In this document: one piece after another, positions 51,979 to 61,195 of the stretch | Position numbering within the stretch: position 1 is the stretch's first letter | How the letters are laid out: each line of letters opens with the position of its first letter | Source of the DNA: Acidobacteriota bacterium | GTDB lineage: Bacteria; Acidobacteriota; Blastocatellia; UBA7656 | Length of the DNA stretch: 64,000 nt | Direction of reading: 5' to 3' | Assembly (NCBI GenBank): GCA_038040445.1 | Contig: JBBPIG010000019.1 | Coordinates: 1 to 64,000 of the forward strand | Notes under the pieces: generated by a model | What the model saw: only the letters and a program-made list of their open reading frames with translations | What the model was told of the DNA's origin: nothing | Database searches by the model: none | Program-made: the position numbers and the translations under genes

Positions 51979-54390
51979 TTATGCCTGCGCGCTAATGATT
52001 CGCCAAACTGCTTCCGGTCTTACCGGCATATCCAGATGCCGAATGCCGAAGGGCGACAACGCGTCTACGATCGCGTTTACAATGGCCGGCGTAGCACCGA
52101 TCGTTCCCGCCTCGCCGACTCCTTTCACCCCGAGCGGATTGACTGGCGAAGGCGTCTCCGTGCGATCGAGCTCCATCCACGGAATCATCGACGCCTTCGG
52201 CACCGCGTAGTCCATCAGCGTTCCGGTCACGAGCTGGCCTTGTTCGTCGTAGACGATTTCCTCGTACATCGCTTGCCCGAGCGCTTGCACGATACCGCCT
52301 TGCACCTGGCCATCGACCAGCATCGGGTTGATCACCTTGCCGCAATCATCTACCGCGACGTAGCGTAGGAACTTTATGTCGCCCGTTTCGCGATCGACTT
52401 CCACCACCGCGATGTGAGTGCCAAACGGAAACGTGAAGTTGGTTGGCTCGAAGAAGTAGGTCGCGGACAATCCAGGCTCCGAGCCGGGTGGAATGTCTCG
52501 AGCGATATGAGCCGCAAGCGCGACATCTTGAATCGTCACACTATTGCCGCCGGTATCCGGCTCGGGCAACGCACCCGCCGGAGCTTCTCCTACCGGCACA
52601 TCAGGCTCGGGCTCAGGCTTAGCCCCAGCTCCCGCGGAAGCGGCCTTGGCAGCCTGTTTGGTGAAGCGGCCTTCCTTGAACACGATGTTCGAAGCGTCCG
52701 TCTTCAGCATATGAGCCGCGATGTTCGTTGCCTTCTCTTTCAGCTTCTCGATAGCAATAAACACCGCTGTTCCGCCTACCGCGGTCGCGCGGCTTCCGAA
52801 CGTGCCGATCCCATATTGAACGATCGCCGTATCGCCGTGAATGACGGTGATCGCGTTCAGGTCAACGCCTAACTCGTCGGCGGCAATCTGCGCAAACGAC
52901 GTCTCCTGCCCTTGCCCGTGCGGTGACGCGCCAGTCAAGATAGTCACCGATCCTGTCGGCTCAATCCTGACGGTCGCGCTTTCCCATCCGCCTGCCGGCA
53001 TTGCCTGAGAAGGACCGAGCGCGCAAATTTCGACATAGGTGGAAAGACCGATGCCGATCAACCGGCCCTGCTCGCGCGCTTTCTTTTGCTCTTCTCGCAG
53101 ATTCTTGTAGTCTGCCATCGCCAGCGCTTTGTTCAACGCCGCCTCGTAGTCCCCGCTGTCGTAGAACAAACCGGTTGCCGTCTTAAACGGGAACTCGTCC
53201 GGAGCCGGAAAGTTCTTGCGGCGCACATCGACCGGATCCATTCCAAGCTCGGCCGCGACCAGATCAACCGCGCGCTCGACCACGTAAGTTGCTTCGGGCC
53301 GCCCAGCGCCTCGATAGGCGTCAGTGGCCATCTTGTTGGTGAACACGCCGGTCACGTTTATTTGGATTGCCGGAATCTTGTAAGAGCCCGAAAGCATCAA
53401 CCCGGTCAACGTCGGAATAGCCGGCGTGAGCAATTGATGATACGCACCCAGGTCCGCGAACACGTTGTAGCGAAGACCTGTTAATGTCCCGTCGTTGTTG
53501 CAGCCAATCTCGACGTAGCCGACTTGCCCACGCCCGTGAATCGTCGCTTGCATGTTTTCGCGTCGAGTCTCAATCCACTTGACGGGTTTGCCGAGTTGGA
53601 TTGATATCCAGCCGAGGAGCGCTTCTTCGGCATAGACGTTCAGCTTCGACCCGAACCCGCCGCCGACCTCGGGGGTAATCACTCGCAGCTTGTTTTCCGG
53701 CATTCCAATCATCAGCGCGAGCTGAGTTCTCAACAGGTGTGGTATCTGAGTCGACGACCAGACGGTCAGCTCTTGCTCGCCGGGAAAGTAGCGGGCCAGT
53801 ACTCCGCGGCCTTCCATCGCGATAGGCGCGAGCCGCTGGTGTACGATGCGCTGGCTGACCACTCGATCCGACGCCTTGAGCGCGGCTTCGATATCGCCTT
53901 CACCGGCGGTGAGCTTGTACGCGATGTTATCGCCATACTCTTCATAAACCAGGGGTCCACCCTTTGCCGCTTCTTCGACATTGACTACCACGGGGAGTTC
54001 TTCGTAATCGATCATGATCAGGTCGATGGCATCGCGCGCGGCATAACGATCGGTGGCTACCACGACTGCGATGGGCTGGCCAACAAAGACGACGTGATTG
54101 GTCGCCAGCACCCGATAGTCGGGCACCTTCAAGTCTGGAAGCGCGGCCGCGCATGGCACCGGCCCGACCTTGGCAGCGACGTCTTTTCCGGTGTAGACGG
54201 CTACGACACCCGGCGCGTGAGAAGCTTCGCTCACGTCGATGCTGGTAATGCGCGCATGCGCATACATAGAGCGCAAGAACGCGACGTGAAGCGTGTCGGG
54301 AAGCTTGATGTCATCAACGTAGTGGCCGAGCCCCTGAATCAACCTGGGATCTTCGGTGCGCTTGATTCTCTGTCCGACGTACTTAGGCAT
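51979..54390 (-). CDS. coxL: Molybdopterin-binding large subunit, form II CO dehydrogenase family
   Basis: An 803-residue large subunit of the xanthine oxidase family. The active-site loop reads TDAYRGAGRPEA; form I CO dehydrogenase has AYXCSFR with the CuS-ligating Cys, and form II has AYRGAGR. The catalytic Glu is in KGVGEAGTIGATP and the MoCo loops include GGGFGSK. A low-complexity insertion (KAASAGAGAKPEPEPDVP) lies about two thirds along. Form II enzymes may oxidise CO poorly or use another substrate (aldehydes, purines or aromatic heterocycles). It is cotranscribed with coxS, the FAD subunit, coxG and a hydrolase. Confidence 0.92.
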   Translation of the reverse strand: MPKYVGQRIKRTEDPRLIQGLGHYVDDIKLPDTLHVAFLRSMYAHARITSIDVSEASHAPGVVAVYTGKDVAAKVGPVPCAAALPDLKVPDYRVLATNHVVFVGQPIAVVVATDRYAARDAIDLIMIDYEELPVVVNVEEAAKGGPLVYEEYGDNIAYKLTAGEGDIEAALKASDRVVSQRIVHQRLAPIAMEGRGVLARYFPGEQELTVWSSTQIPHLLRTQLALMIGMPENKLRVITPEVGGGFGSKLNVYAEEALLGWISIQLGKPVKWIETRRENMQATIHGRGQVGYVEIGCNNDGTLTGLRYNVFADLGAYHQLLTPAIPTLTGLMLSGSYKIPAIQINVTGVFTNKMATDAYRGAGRPEATYVVERAVDLVAAELGMDPVDVRRKNFPAPDEFPFKTATGLFYDSGDYEAALNKALAMADYKNLREEQKKAREQGRLIGIGLSTYVEICALGPSQAMPAGGWESATVRIEPTGSVTILTGASPHGQGQETSFAQIAADELGVDLNAITVIHGDTAIVQYGIGTFGSRATAVGGTAVFIAIEKLKEKATNIAAHMLKTDASNIVFKEGRFTKQAAKAASAGAGAKPEPEPDVPVGEAPAGALPEPDTGGNSVTIQDVALAAHIARDIPPGSEPGLSATYFFEPTNFTFPFGTHIAVVEVDRETGDIKFLRYVAVDDCGKVINPMLVDGQVQGGIVQALGQAMYEEIVYDEQGQLVTGTLMDYAVPKASMIPWMELDRTETPSPVNPLGVKGVGEAGTIGATPAIVNAIVDALSPFGIRHLDMPVRPEAVWRIISAQA

Positions 54391-54414
54391 GATGTTTCTC
54401 CGTGCTTCGGAAAA

Positions 54415-54492
54415 GTGATGCGTGATGCGTGATGCGTGACCGGAAGTGGTTCACCAGATCTTTCCGGTCACGAATCACGCATCACGAATCAC
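54415..54492. repeat. 31-bp arm inverted repeat between coxL and coxS
   Basis: Arms 54415-54445 and 54462-54492 are near-complementary (GTGATGCG units, ending ACCGGAA and answering TTCCGGT), with a 16-base loop. The repeats (GTGATGCGTGATGC) are themselves tandem. It lies in the operon just ahead of coxL's start, so the RNA would carry a very stable hairpin between the two cistrons. Confidence 0.8.
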
Positions 54493-54502
54493 CCTTCGCT
54501 TT

Positions 54503-54991
54503 CTAATCTCCGGTCGCCGCCTGATCTTTCATCTTGCGGGCGGCGTATTGAACGGCTTCGACGATGTGTTGATAGCCGGTACACCGGCACAGGTTGCCTT
54601 CCAACCCGTGACGAATTTGATCGACGGTCGGATCGGGATTTCGATCCAGCATCTGCGCGGCGGACATGATCATACCCGGCGTGCAGTAGCCGCACTGCAA
54701 ACCGTGCTGCTCCCAGAATCCTTCCTGGACCGGATGCAGATCGCCGCTTGCGGCCATGCCCTCGATGGTGGTGACGTTAGCGCCGTCGGCCTGCACGGCG
54801 AACATCGTGCATGACTTGACCGACTGCCCATCGAGAATGACCGTGCATGCACCGCAGATCGAGGTTTCGCAGCCGACGTGAGTACCGGTCAATCCGAGGA
54901 CGTCTCTCAGGTAATGGACCAACAGCATACGCGGCTCGACTTCGTCGTGACGTGCCGCGCCGTTGACCGTGAGGGTAATGGGTTTTTTCAT
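54503..54991 (-). CDS. coxS: [2Fe-2S] small subunit of the Mo-hydroxylase
   Basis: About 162 residues from ATG 54991. The plant-type ferredoxin [2Fe-2S] site is [15 protein letters not shown] with the next Cys in KSCTMF. The second cluster uses [13 protein letters not shown] and [11 protein letters not shown]. Both clusters are complete. It moves electrons from the Mo site to FAD. It is first in the operon, so the promoter should lie in 54992-55157, shared with the divergent DUF433 gene. A longer frame start (55000) adds only three residues. Confidence 0.93.
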   Translation of the reverse strand: MKKPITLTVNGAARHDEVEPRMLLVHYLRDVLGLTGTHVGCETSICGACTVILDGQSVKSCTMFAVQADGANVTTIEGMAASGDLHPVQEGFWEQHGLQCGYCTPGMIMSAAQMLDRNPDPTVDQIRHGLEGNLCRCTGYQHIVEAVQYAARKMKDQAATGD

Positions 54992-55157
54992 TGAAGCCAC
55001 CTCGCTTGGTTTTAATGCGAATCAGGAATGGTCTAGTTGATTCTGCTCCGCTCAAAAGACCGGCTTGGTTTTTATACAACTGATTTCGGCGGGTTACAAG
55101 TTGAATTGAACGCACGCAACGCTTGCCATCGGAAATGAGGGACGGTATCGTTCACCT

Positions 55158-55388
55158 ATGATCGATTGGTCTTCCTGTTCTGCCGTCGAGCGAGACCGGG
55201 AGAAGGTTAGCGGTTCATGGGTCTTCCGTAACACTCGCGTGCCTGTGATCGCACTATTCGAGAATCTTGAGGGCGGAGCCTCTCTCGATGATTTTCTGCT
55301 GTGGTTTCCCGGCGTTATGAGGGAACAAGTGGAGGCTGTCCTCGAATACACTATTCAAAGTCTGAAAGAAGGCCGTCAGGCGGCGTGA
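55158..55388 (+). CDS. DUF433 antitoxin-like protein
   Basis: A 76-residue DUF433 protein: WVFRNTRVPVIALFENLEGGASLDDFLLWFPGVMREQVEAVLEY. DUF433 is a small winged-helix-like DNA-binding domain, present in VapB45-type antitoxins that pair with PIN-like DUF5615 proteins. Here the partner follows 2 bp downstream. The antitoxin should bind its own promoter upstream of 55158, in the region shared with coxS. Confidence 0.87.
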   Translation: MIDWSSCSAVERDREKVSGSWVFRNTRVPVIALFENLEGGASLDDFLLWFPGVMREQVEAVLEYTIQSLKEGRQAA

Positions 55389-55390
55389 CA

Positions 55391-55711
55391 ATGAAGCTAC
55401 TATTCGATCAAGGGACTCCCGTTCCCTTAAGAAATCATTTGCTTAATCACATCGTTGAGACAGCGCATGAGAAGGGGTGGAGCAATCTCAAAAATGGAGA
55501 CTTGCTGACTCGGGCCGAGGCAGACGGGTTTGATGCTCTCATCACAACGGACCAAAATCTTCGCTACCAACAGAATCTGACCAGATGGAAGATTCGCGTC
55601 GTCGTCTTGTTAACTACGAATTGGCCTCGGATCAGAACCCATGTTGATGTCGTCGTTCAGGCAATAGAAAGTTTGAAGTCCGGCAGTTACATCGAGATTC
55701 CTATCCCTTGA
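55391..55711 (+). CDS. DUF5615 PIN-like toxin partner
   Basis: A 106-residue protein from ATG 55391, which starts 2 bp after the antitoxin stop. MKLLFDQGTPVPLRNHL has the first acidic site and DALITTDQNLRYQQNL the second; these match the DUF5615/Mut7-C-like PIN family. It is presumably an RNase held by the DUF433 protein. Its 3' end converges with ribF, 19 bp apart. A larger in-frame ORF begins at 55301 inside the antitoxin gene, but ATG 55391 gives the whole family domain. Confidence 0.85.
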   Translation: MKLLFDQGTPVPLRNHLLNHIVETAHEKGWSNLKNGDLLTRAEADGFDALITTDQNLRYQQNLTRWKIRVVVLLTTNWPRIRTHVDVVVQAIESLKSGSYIEIPIP

Positions 55712-55730
55712 AGTGCGGCTGGAACACCGG

Positions 55731-56693
55731 TCAACGAAGGCTCAGTCCGTCGGTGTTTCGAACACCTTGCATCCCAAAGTAGCGCACCGCCCGGCCGTAA
55801 TCTCGATCGATCTGAGCCCGCAGCGCATCTATCGACTCGAACTTCTTTTCACCCCGGAGCCGATGGAGAAATCGCACGCGAATCTTCTCGCCGTAAAGCT
55901 CGCGGTCGAAGTCCATCACGTGACTCTCAACCGTCACCTCAGGTTCTCCGCCGAATGTCGGTTTGTGGCCGATGTTGGTAATCGATTGCCACCAAACTCC
56001 CTCCACTAATGTGAGGGTGACATACACACCGTTCGCCGGAATCACCATGTTGTGAGGCTTGAGGTTCGCAGTCGCGTAGCGAAGCTGGGTCTTGCCGATC
56101 TTTCGGCCTTCGATAACGCAGCTCTCGATGCCGTATGGACGGCCCAGCATCCGCCGCGCCAGGTTGACGCGCCCGGCGCCCAGCAACCGCCGGATCATCG
56201 TCGAGCTTACGCGGTGATTGTGAATCAGCACTTCGGGCACTTCTTCCGTGACGCGGCCCAGTTGATTTCCGATACGGCTCAGAAGCTCGAATTTGCCTTT
56301 CCGATTGTGACCGAAAGCGAAGCCCTGGCCGAGATAGACCTCTCTCGCGTCCAGGCGGCCGAAGATAAACCTCAGCAGAAAATCTTCCGCGCTCACCTTG
56401 GAGAGCTCAGGCGTGAAGTCGAGCACAACCGTTTGATCGATGCCCTGCCGCTCGATGCCTTCCATCTTCTGGTCGAATGTTTGAAGCAGCGGCGGCGCGG
56501 TTTCCGGGTGCAGCACCGCTCGCGGATGCGGATCGAACGTGACAACGGTAGCGGGGACGTCCAGCACTCGCGAGCGCTCGACGACCCGGCGCATTATCAT
56601 TTGATGTGCGAGGTGAAGTCCATCGAACACGCCGAAGGTCAGCACGGTTGGCGTTTTGACCTCGCGGTCGTTTATGTCGCGAAAGATTCTCAT
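55731..56693 (-). CDS. ribF: Bifunctional riboflavin kinase/FAD synthetase
   Basis: A 320-residue protein. The N-terminal nucleotidyltransferase domain begins [20 protein letters not shown] and continues [12 protein letters not shown] and [10 protein letters not shown], ending with [15 protein letters not shown]. The C-terminal kinase domain has [16 protein letters not shown] (usually PTANL, here ATANL), [16 protein letters not shown] and [21 protein letters not shown]. It makes FMN and FAD, here next to flavin users thiO and the cox FAD subunit, though those are not its only clients. It is convergent with the PIN-like gene and divergent from thiO. Confidence 0.94.
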   Translation of the reverse strand: MRIFRDINDREVKTPTVLTFGVFDGLHLAHQMIMRRVVERSRVLDVPATVVTFDPHPRAVLHPETAPPLLQTFDQKMEGIERQGIDQTVVLDFTPELSKVSAEDFLLRFIFGRLDAREVYLGQGFAFGHNRKGKFELLSRIGNQLGRVTEEVPEVLIHNHRVSSTMIRRLLGAGRVNLARRMLGRPYGIESCVIEGRKIGKTQLRYATANLKPHNMVIPANGVYVTLTLVEGVWWQSITNIGHKPTFGGEPEVTVESHVMDFDRELYGEKIRVRFLHRLRGEKKFESIDALRAQIDRDYGRAVRYFGMQGVRNTDGLSLR

Positions 56694-56835
56694 CCAAAGT
56701 CCTTGACCGCATCGATTCTAACTGCCAAGACGCAAAGAGCGAAGCCGATAGCGCGGCTACCGCGAACCATCCACGGTCCGATGGCCGGCGAGCGGCCTCG
56801 CCGCTTTTATTCGCGCGATGCTACGATGACGCTCT

Positions 56836-57906
56836 ATGGCAACGGACGTAATCATAGTTGGCGGCGGGGTGATCGGGTGCTCGATCGCTTGGAGACTCGC
56901 GCAGTCGGGTCTGAAGGTCGCGGTCATCGAGCGGGGCGGGGTTGGGTGCGAGGCTTCACGGGCGGCCGCCGGGATGCTGTCGCCTCAGGGCGAATCGCAG
57001 ACCGCGGGACCGTTCTTTGATTTATGTCTTCGCAGTCGCGCGATGTACCGGAGGTTTGCCGAAGAGCTTACTGAAGCATCCGGCATCGACGTCGAGTACA
57101 AAGACGAGGGGACGCTGTTCGTCCTTGTCGAGGGTGAGGATCAAGAGGAGAAAACCAGGTGGGCGGCGTGGCAGCTTGAAGCCGGGCTTCCTCTCGAGTT
57201 CGTGTCAGCGGAGGACATCCACAAGATCGAGCCTTCTGTCACGGAGTCGGCTACCGGAGCCATTTTCCTGCCACAGGAGCATCAGGTTGAGAATCGCCGC
57301 TTGATGGACGCGTTGGACGTTGCGATGCGCCAAGCGGGCGTCAGGTTGATCGAAGACTCTGAGGTCACGGCTCTCGACACAGTCCACGGAAAGGTCATTG
57401 GTGTCTTGTGTGACAGCGAGCGAATGTCAGCCGGTTTGGTCGTCGTAGCCGCAGGGGCCTGGTCGAGTTCGTTGTTGGAACCAATCGGGCTGAACATCAG
57501 CATCATCCCTGCTCGCGGTCAGATGATCGCGGTAAGAGGTCAAGCGGGTGATATCAATCGGGTGCTTCATTCAAGCCGGGTCTACGTTGTCCCGCGCCGC
57601 GACGGCCGAATCCTGATCGGCGCAACGGTCGAGTACGTGGGCTTTAAAAAAGCTGTCACGGTTGATGCCATCAAAAACTTGCTGAGTGCCGCAGTGGAAT
57701 TGGTCCCTTCGCTAAGAGAACTCGAGATAGTAGATACATGGTCGGGGCTCAGGCCCGATACAATCGACCATCTGCCGATCATTGGGCCAAGCGGCATCGA
57801 GAATCTCTTGCTAGCCACCGGGCATTTTAGAAACGGGATATTACTTGCGCCCATCACCGCCAACCTTATCGCAGATTGCCTTGTCGCTGGGACGGGCGCC
57901 CGGTGA
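56836..57906 (+). CDS. thiO: Glycine oxidase-like FAD enzyme (ThiO)
   Basis: A 356-residue FAD oxidoreductase: DVIIVGGGVIGCSIAWRLAQ (dinucleotide-binding Gly motif), GVGCEASRAAAGMLSPQGE, then DTWSGLRPDTIDHLPIIGP and GHFRNGILLAPITANL. The pattern is that of glycine oxidase ThiO, which makes the imine for the thiazole ring of thiamine. Related D-amino acid oxidases share the fold; the GMLSP motif and the length favour ThiO. Other thi genes are not in the window. It starts at ATG 56836, divergent from ribF. Confidence 0.88.
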   Translation: MATDVIIVGGGVIGCSIAWRLAQSGLKVAVIERGGVGCEASRAAAGMLSPQGESQTAGPFFDLCLRSRAMYRRFAEELTEASGIDVEYKDEGTLFVLVEGEDQEEKTRWAAWQLEAGLPLEFVSAEDIHKIEPSVTESATGAIFLPQEHQVENRRLMDALDVAMRQAGVRLIEDSEVTALDTVHGKVIGVLCDSERMSAGLVVVAAGAWSSSLLEPIGLNISIIPARGQMIAVRGQAGDINRVLHSSRVYVVPRRDGRILIGATVEYVGFKKAVTVDAIKNLLSAAVELVPSLRELEIVDTWSGLRPDTIDHLPIIGPSGIENLLLATGHFRNGILLAPITANLIADCLVAGTGAR

Positions 57907-57979
57907 ACTGATGCCATTCTCAGTTGAGCGTTTCGCGCTTCCTTAATTTCGATTCCACTCCATAACATTGTGAACGCTG

Positions 57980-60235
57980 TTGGCGAGTGTTAACCTGAAA
58001 AACCGAAATACAGTTGGGTTATCAGTGACAACGGATCATCTAATAGCGTCGAACTCGGCGCCGCACCATTCACGCCAGGGGCTACTACATCGGGCGTTCG
58101 CACGAAGGGCGCTCCTGATATTTGCCGCCCTCGCGGTAGCTGCGTGCGCGATCGCGCCGTTCCATTTCGCTCAGCGCAAGTTTTCCCCAGGCAATGAAGT
58201 CATAAACGTGATTTCGTATCACGATCTGGTCGAACATTTCGTTGTGATGGAGCACTTTGATAAGGTGCTGCGGTCCGGGGTCATTTATCCGCGCTGGTTG
58301 TCGGATATGAACAATGGCTATGGCAACGCCTGGACGAATTTTTACCCGCCCGGTTTCTACTACCTCGCTTCGCTGATTCATTCGGTGGGTTTCGATTGGC
58401 TGACTACTCTTTTCATAGCATCTGTTCTGGCGCTCGCCGGCTCGGGCATCGCGATGTACGCGCTATCGCGAGCGTTCTACGGGCGCCTTGCCAGCGGTAT
58501 TGCCGGCTTGTTGTACATGCTGCTTCCCTTCCATCTGCTGAATCTCTATTGGCAGGGAGCGATGCCTCAGTTTACGGGGTTCCTCTTTCTACCGCTCGTG
58601 CTCTACTTCGCGTTCAGGTTGGGGAACGATGGGCGAGCGCGTCACTATGCAGGGATGGGATTGGCCTATGGACTCTACGTGCTGACCCATTTGCCGGTCA
58701 GCTATTTGATGAGTTATGCCCTCGCGCTTTACGCGATCATTTGGGCTGTGAGCGAAAGAGATTGGAGAATCACGTTGCGGATAGCAGGCGGGATGGCTAT
58801 TGGGCTTTTGCTGAGCGCGATCTATTGGCTGCCGGCTCTTGTCGAGTCGAAGTACGCTTTCGAGAACACCTCAGGTCTGTTTCCATATCACAGCGGCTAC
58901 CTGCTTCTCCTCCCGCCAGGCGATCCTTTCAACTACGTTCTGAATCACTTGTTCCTGGTACAAGCCCTGCTGTTGGCGGTTGCCATCGTGATCTTGCGTT
59001 CGACCGGCCAACGCGATGACAAGACGACTTCGCAGAAACAGACTCGCCTGATGATCATCCTGGGAATTGCTACAACTTTCATGGTGACTTCGTTGTCGCT
59101 TTATCCGTCGATGCTGATTCCCAAAATAGAAGTTGCAGCTTTCCCGTGGCGATGGATCGCCGTCGCCAGCGTTTTCACATCGCTGTTGGCCGGAGCGGCC
59201 GCCGAGCGGCTGGTGAGATACAAGGCGATTGGCAGCAAGACGCGGTGGGCTGGCTCCGCGGCACTCATAGCCGTGGTGATCGTGAACCTCTGGATAACAG
59301 TTAAGTTTGGAATCATCCCGCCAATCTCAAAACCAACTATCAAGTCAACAGTCGGCTTGCTCGAAGGCAACTACACGCCTCGAGACGCCACCTTCATAAC
59401 ATATCTGCCCGACACCGAACGCGTGATGATTACACCTGAGGGCGGAGCCGCGGAAATAGTTCGCTGGGACCCGCAATACCGTGTGATAGCTGTTCGAGTC
59501 GATCAACCGACCGAGCTTCGACTCAAGAGCTACAACTTTCCGGGCTGGACGGCTCGCATCGACGGTGAAGAAGCACCCCTGTCGAGCGACAAGGACGGAG
59601 TCCAGGTTATCTCGGTGCCGCCGGGCCGGCATAAGATCGAGACAAGGTTTGGCGACACTCTTCCCCGGAAGCTTGGCGCGGGCGTCTTCGGCCTGGGGCT
59701 TGCGCTGATCGTCGGGTTGGCCTTGGCGGATCACCTCACACGGATCAAGACAAGAAGCCATGAACCGGTGATCGGCGATGAAACAACAGAAGGACAAACC
59801 TCGCCTCGAGTGGCCCGACAAAAAACAAGACTCATCGCGGCCGGCTTCGTCGTCCTTGCAGTCATCGTTGTCGGCGTTGCGGTTAAACAATTGAGCAAAC
59901 CTTCGTCCGAAGACGGTCTCACGGCTGGAGAGGCTCCCACCGAGAGTGCAAGTCGCGCTATCGCTCCGAACTCGGAAGTGAGATTGTTTGTCGGCGCCAT
60001 GAATCCGATACCCGTTGCAGTTGATGAAAGAGCATTGGATGAATTGATGAGCGCGCTGGCGATGCGGAATAACGAACGCGTGGAAGAATTGATTCAAGCG
60101 CGCAAACTATTCCGGGTCGAGAAGAACACGCGGGTTCGCATTCTTGAAGCCGGCTCAGGGAAGCTCAAAGTGCGAATCCTTGAAGGCGACAGTGTAACAC
60201 TTGACGGCTGGGTGCCCGAGAGATGGATCAGATGA
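57980..60235 (+). CDS. Large polytopic membrane protein with C-terminal SH3-like region
   Basis: About 751 residues from TTG 57980; GTG 58025 is an alternative start and neither has a strong ribosome site. About ten hydrophobic segments are visible (for example LLIFAALAVAACAIA, GIAGLLYMLLPFHLLNL and TFMVTSLSLYPSML), as in membrane glycosyltransferases of the GT-C type; a periplasmic acidic motif (DLVEHFVVMEHFD) could be the catalytic Asp/Glu region. Near the C-terminus a beta-domain (VRWDPQYRVIAVRVDQPTELRL) is followed by another helix and a region ending in an SH3-like fold (LKVRILEGDSVTLDGWVPERWIR). It may act in envelope glycan assembly. Confidence 0.7.
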   Translation: MASVNLKNRNTVGLSVTTDHLIASNSAPHHSRQGLLHRAFARRALLIFAALAVAACAIAPFHFAQRKFSPGNEVINVISYHDLVEHFVVMEHFDKVLRSGVIYPRWLSDMNNGYGNAWTNFYPPGFYYLASLIHSVGFDWLTTLFIASVLALAGSGIAMYALSRAFYGRLASGIAGLLYMLLPFHLLNLYWQGAMPQFTGFLFLPLVLYFAFRLGNDGRARHYAGMGLAYGLYVLTHLPVSYLMSYALALYAIIWAVSERDWRITLRIAGGMAIGLLLSAIYWLPALVESKYAFENTSGLFPYHSGYLLLLPPGDPFNYVLNHLFLVQALLLAVAIVILRSTGQRDDKTTSQKQTRLMIILGIATTFMVTSLSLYPSMLIPKIEVAAFPWRWIAVASVFTSLLAGAAAERLVRYKAIGSKTRWAGSAALIAVVIVNLWITVKFGIIPPISKPTIKSTVGLLEGNYTPRDATFITYLPDTERVMITPEGGAAEIVRWDPQYRVIAVRVDQPTELRLKSYNFPGWTARIDGEEAPLSSDKDGVQVISVPPGRHKIETRFGDTLPRKLGAGVFGLGLALIVGLALADHLTRIKTRSHEPVIGDETTEGQTSPRVARQKTRLIAAGFVVLAVIVVGVAVKQLSKPSSEDGLTAGEAPTESASRAIAPNSEVRLFVGAMNPIPVAVDERALDELMSALAMRNNERVEELIQARKLFRVEKNTRVRILEAGSGKLKVRILEGDSVTLDGWVPERWIR

Positions 60236-60502
60236 CAATAGCTCACCGAGCCGGCGGTTCTTCCCCTTTGATTGACGTGCTCTGGTTCGCATTCTAAACT
60301 TCGGTTCTAGTGAAAGAGGGGTATCTGCGCAAATCCGCCGAATCAGTGTCATTCGTGGTCTATGCGTCGCCGGCAATGCGATTCTTACGAACCATCGACC
60401 ACGGATGACACGGCTTTGACGGATTCGCACCGATTCGTGCCCATTTGATCGCTAGCAAAACGGCTGTTACAAGTCTTTGAGAATTCTTATGAGGGGACAG
60501 AT
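60236..60502. other. Spacer without a recognised gene
   Basis: About 270 bases before the acyltransferase gene. The stretch CAGTGTCATTCGTGGTCTATG and GAACCATCGACCACGGATGACACGG resemble each other in inverted sense, a possible imperfect repeat. No gene or clear promoter was found. Confidence 0.35.
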
Positions 60503-61051
60503 ATGCCGATTGCGCCAGATGTTCGCCTGGAGGAAGGCGTCAAGATATTTCAGCCCGAGCTGGTGAATCTCTACGGCTGCAGAGTCGGCCGCGACACCAG
60601 GATCGGAGCGTTTGTAGAGATTCAGAAGAATGCGGTGGTCGGCGCGCGCTGCAAGGTTTCGTCTCACACTTTTATCTGCGAAGGCGTGATCATCGAAGAT
60701 GAGGTCTTCATCGGGCACGGGGTGATGTTCACCAACGATCCGTATCCTCGCGCGACCAATTCAGACGGCAGCCTCCAGACGGACGCTGATTGGCAGTTGG
60801 TCGCCACGACGGTCAGGCGTCGCGCGTCGATAGGCAGCAACGCGACCATACTGGCGGGGGTGACGATCGGCGTAGGCGCTTTGGTCGGCGCAGGCGCGGT
60901 CGTGACGCGGGACGTTGCCGACTACGCTATCGTCGCGGGAGTTCCTGCTCGGACTGTGGGTGATACCAGAGGGGAGAACCCAGTAGGCAGTAGGCAGAAG
61001 GCAGAAGGCAAAAGGCAGAAAACAGAAGGCAGAAGCCGGAGGTCAGAATAG
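60503..61051 (+). CDS. Left-handed beta-helix acyltransferase (WbpD/WlbB-like) with repeat-derived tail
   Basis: About 182 residues. Hexapeptide repeats run through the first 150 residues (IGAFVEIQKNAVVGARCKV, VIIEDEVFIGHGVMFTNDPYP, ASIGSNATILAGVTIGVGALVGAGAVV), ending VPARTVG, as in sugar N-acetyltransferases WbpD and WlbB of O-antigen synthesis. The catalytic His is probable in FIGHGVMF. The last 20 or so residues (GSRQKAEGKRQKTEGRSRRS) are low-complexity and encoded by the GGCAGAA-type extragenic repeat, so the repeat has extended the frame. Gfo/Idh and glycosyltransferase genes follow, giving a sugar-synthesis set. Confidence 0.87.
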   Translation: MPIAPDVRLEEGVKIFQPELVNLYGCRVGRDTRIGAFVEIQKNAVVGARCKVSSHTFICEGVIIEDEVFIGHGVMFTNDPYPRATNSDGSLQTDADWQLVATTVRRRASIGSNATILAGVTIGVGALVGAGAVVTRDVADYAIVAGVPARTVGDTRGENPVGSRQKAEGKRQKTEGRSRRSE

Positions 61052-61182
61052 GGTTGGCCAAGCAAACAGGCTGAGGTCAGAGGCTTGCACTGAACCCCGC
61101 CAAAGAGAGAGAGCAGGAGCTACACTATTGTTCATTGAACTACGCCTCCTGCCTTCTGCCTTCTGCCTTCCGCCTTCTGCCC
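60981..61182. repeat. GGCAGAA-type repeat with inverted counterpart
   Basis: GGCAGAA/GGCAAAA units at about 60981-61047 lie on the plus strand, and TTCTGCC units (CTTCTGCCTTCTGCC) at about 61147-61182 give their complement, about 100 bases apart. The arms can pair over about 30 bases. The first arm lies inside the acyltransferase gene; the second is just before the oxidoreductase ATG. Confidence 0.8.
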
Positions 61183-61195
61183 TACGAGGTACAGC

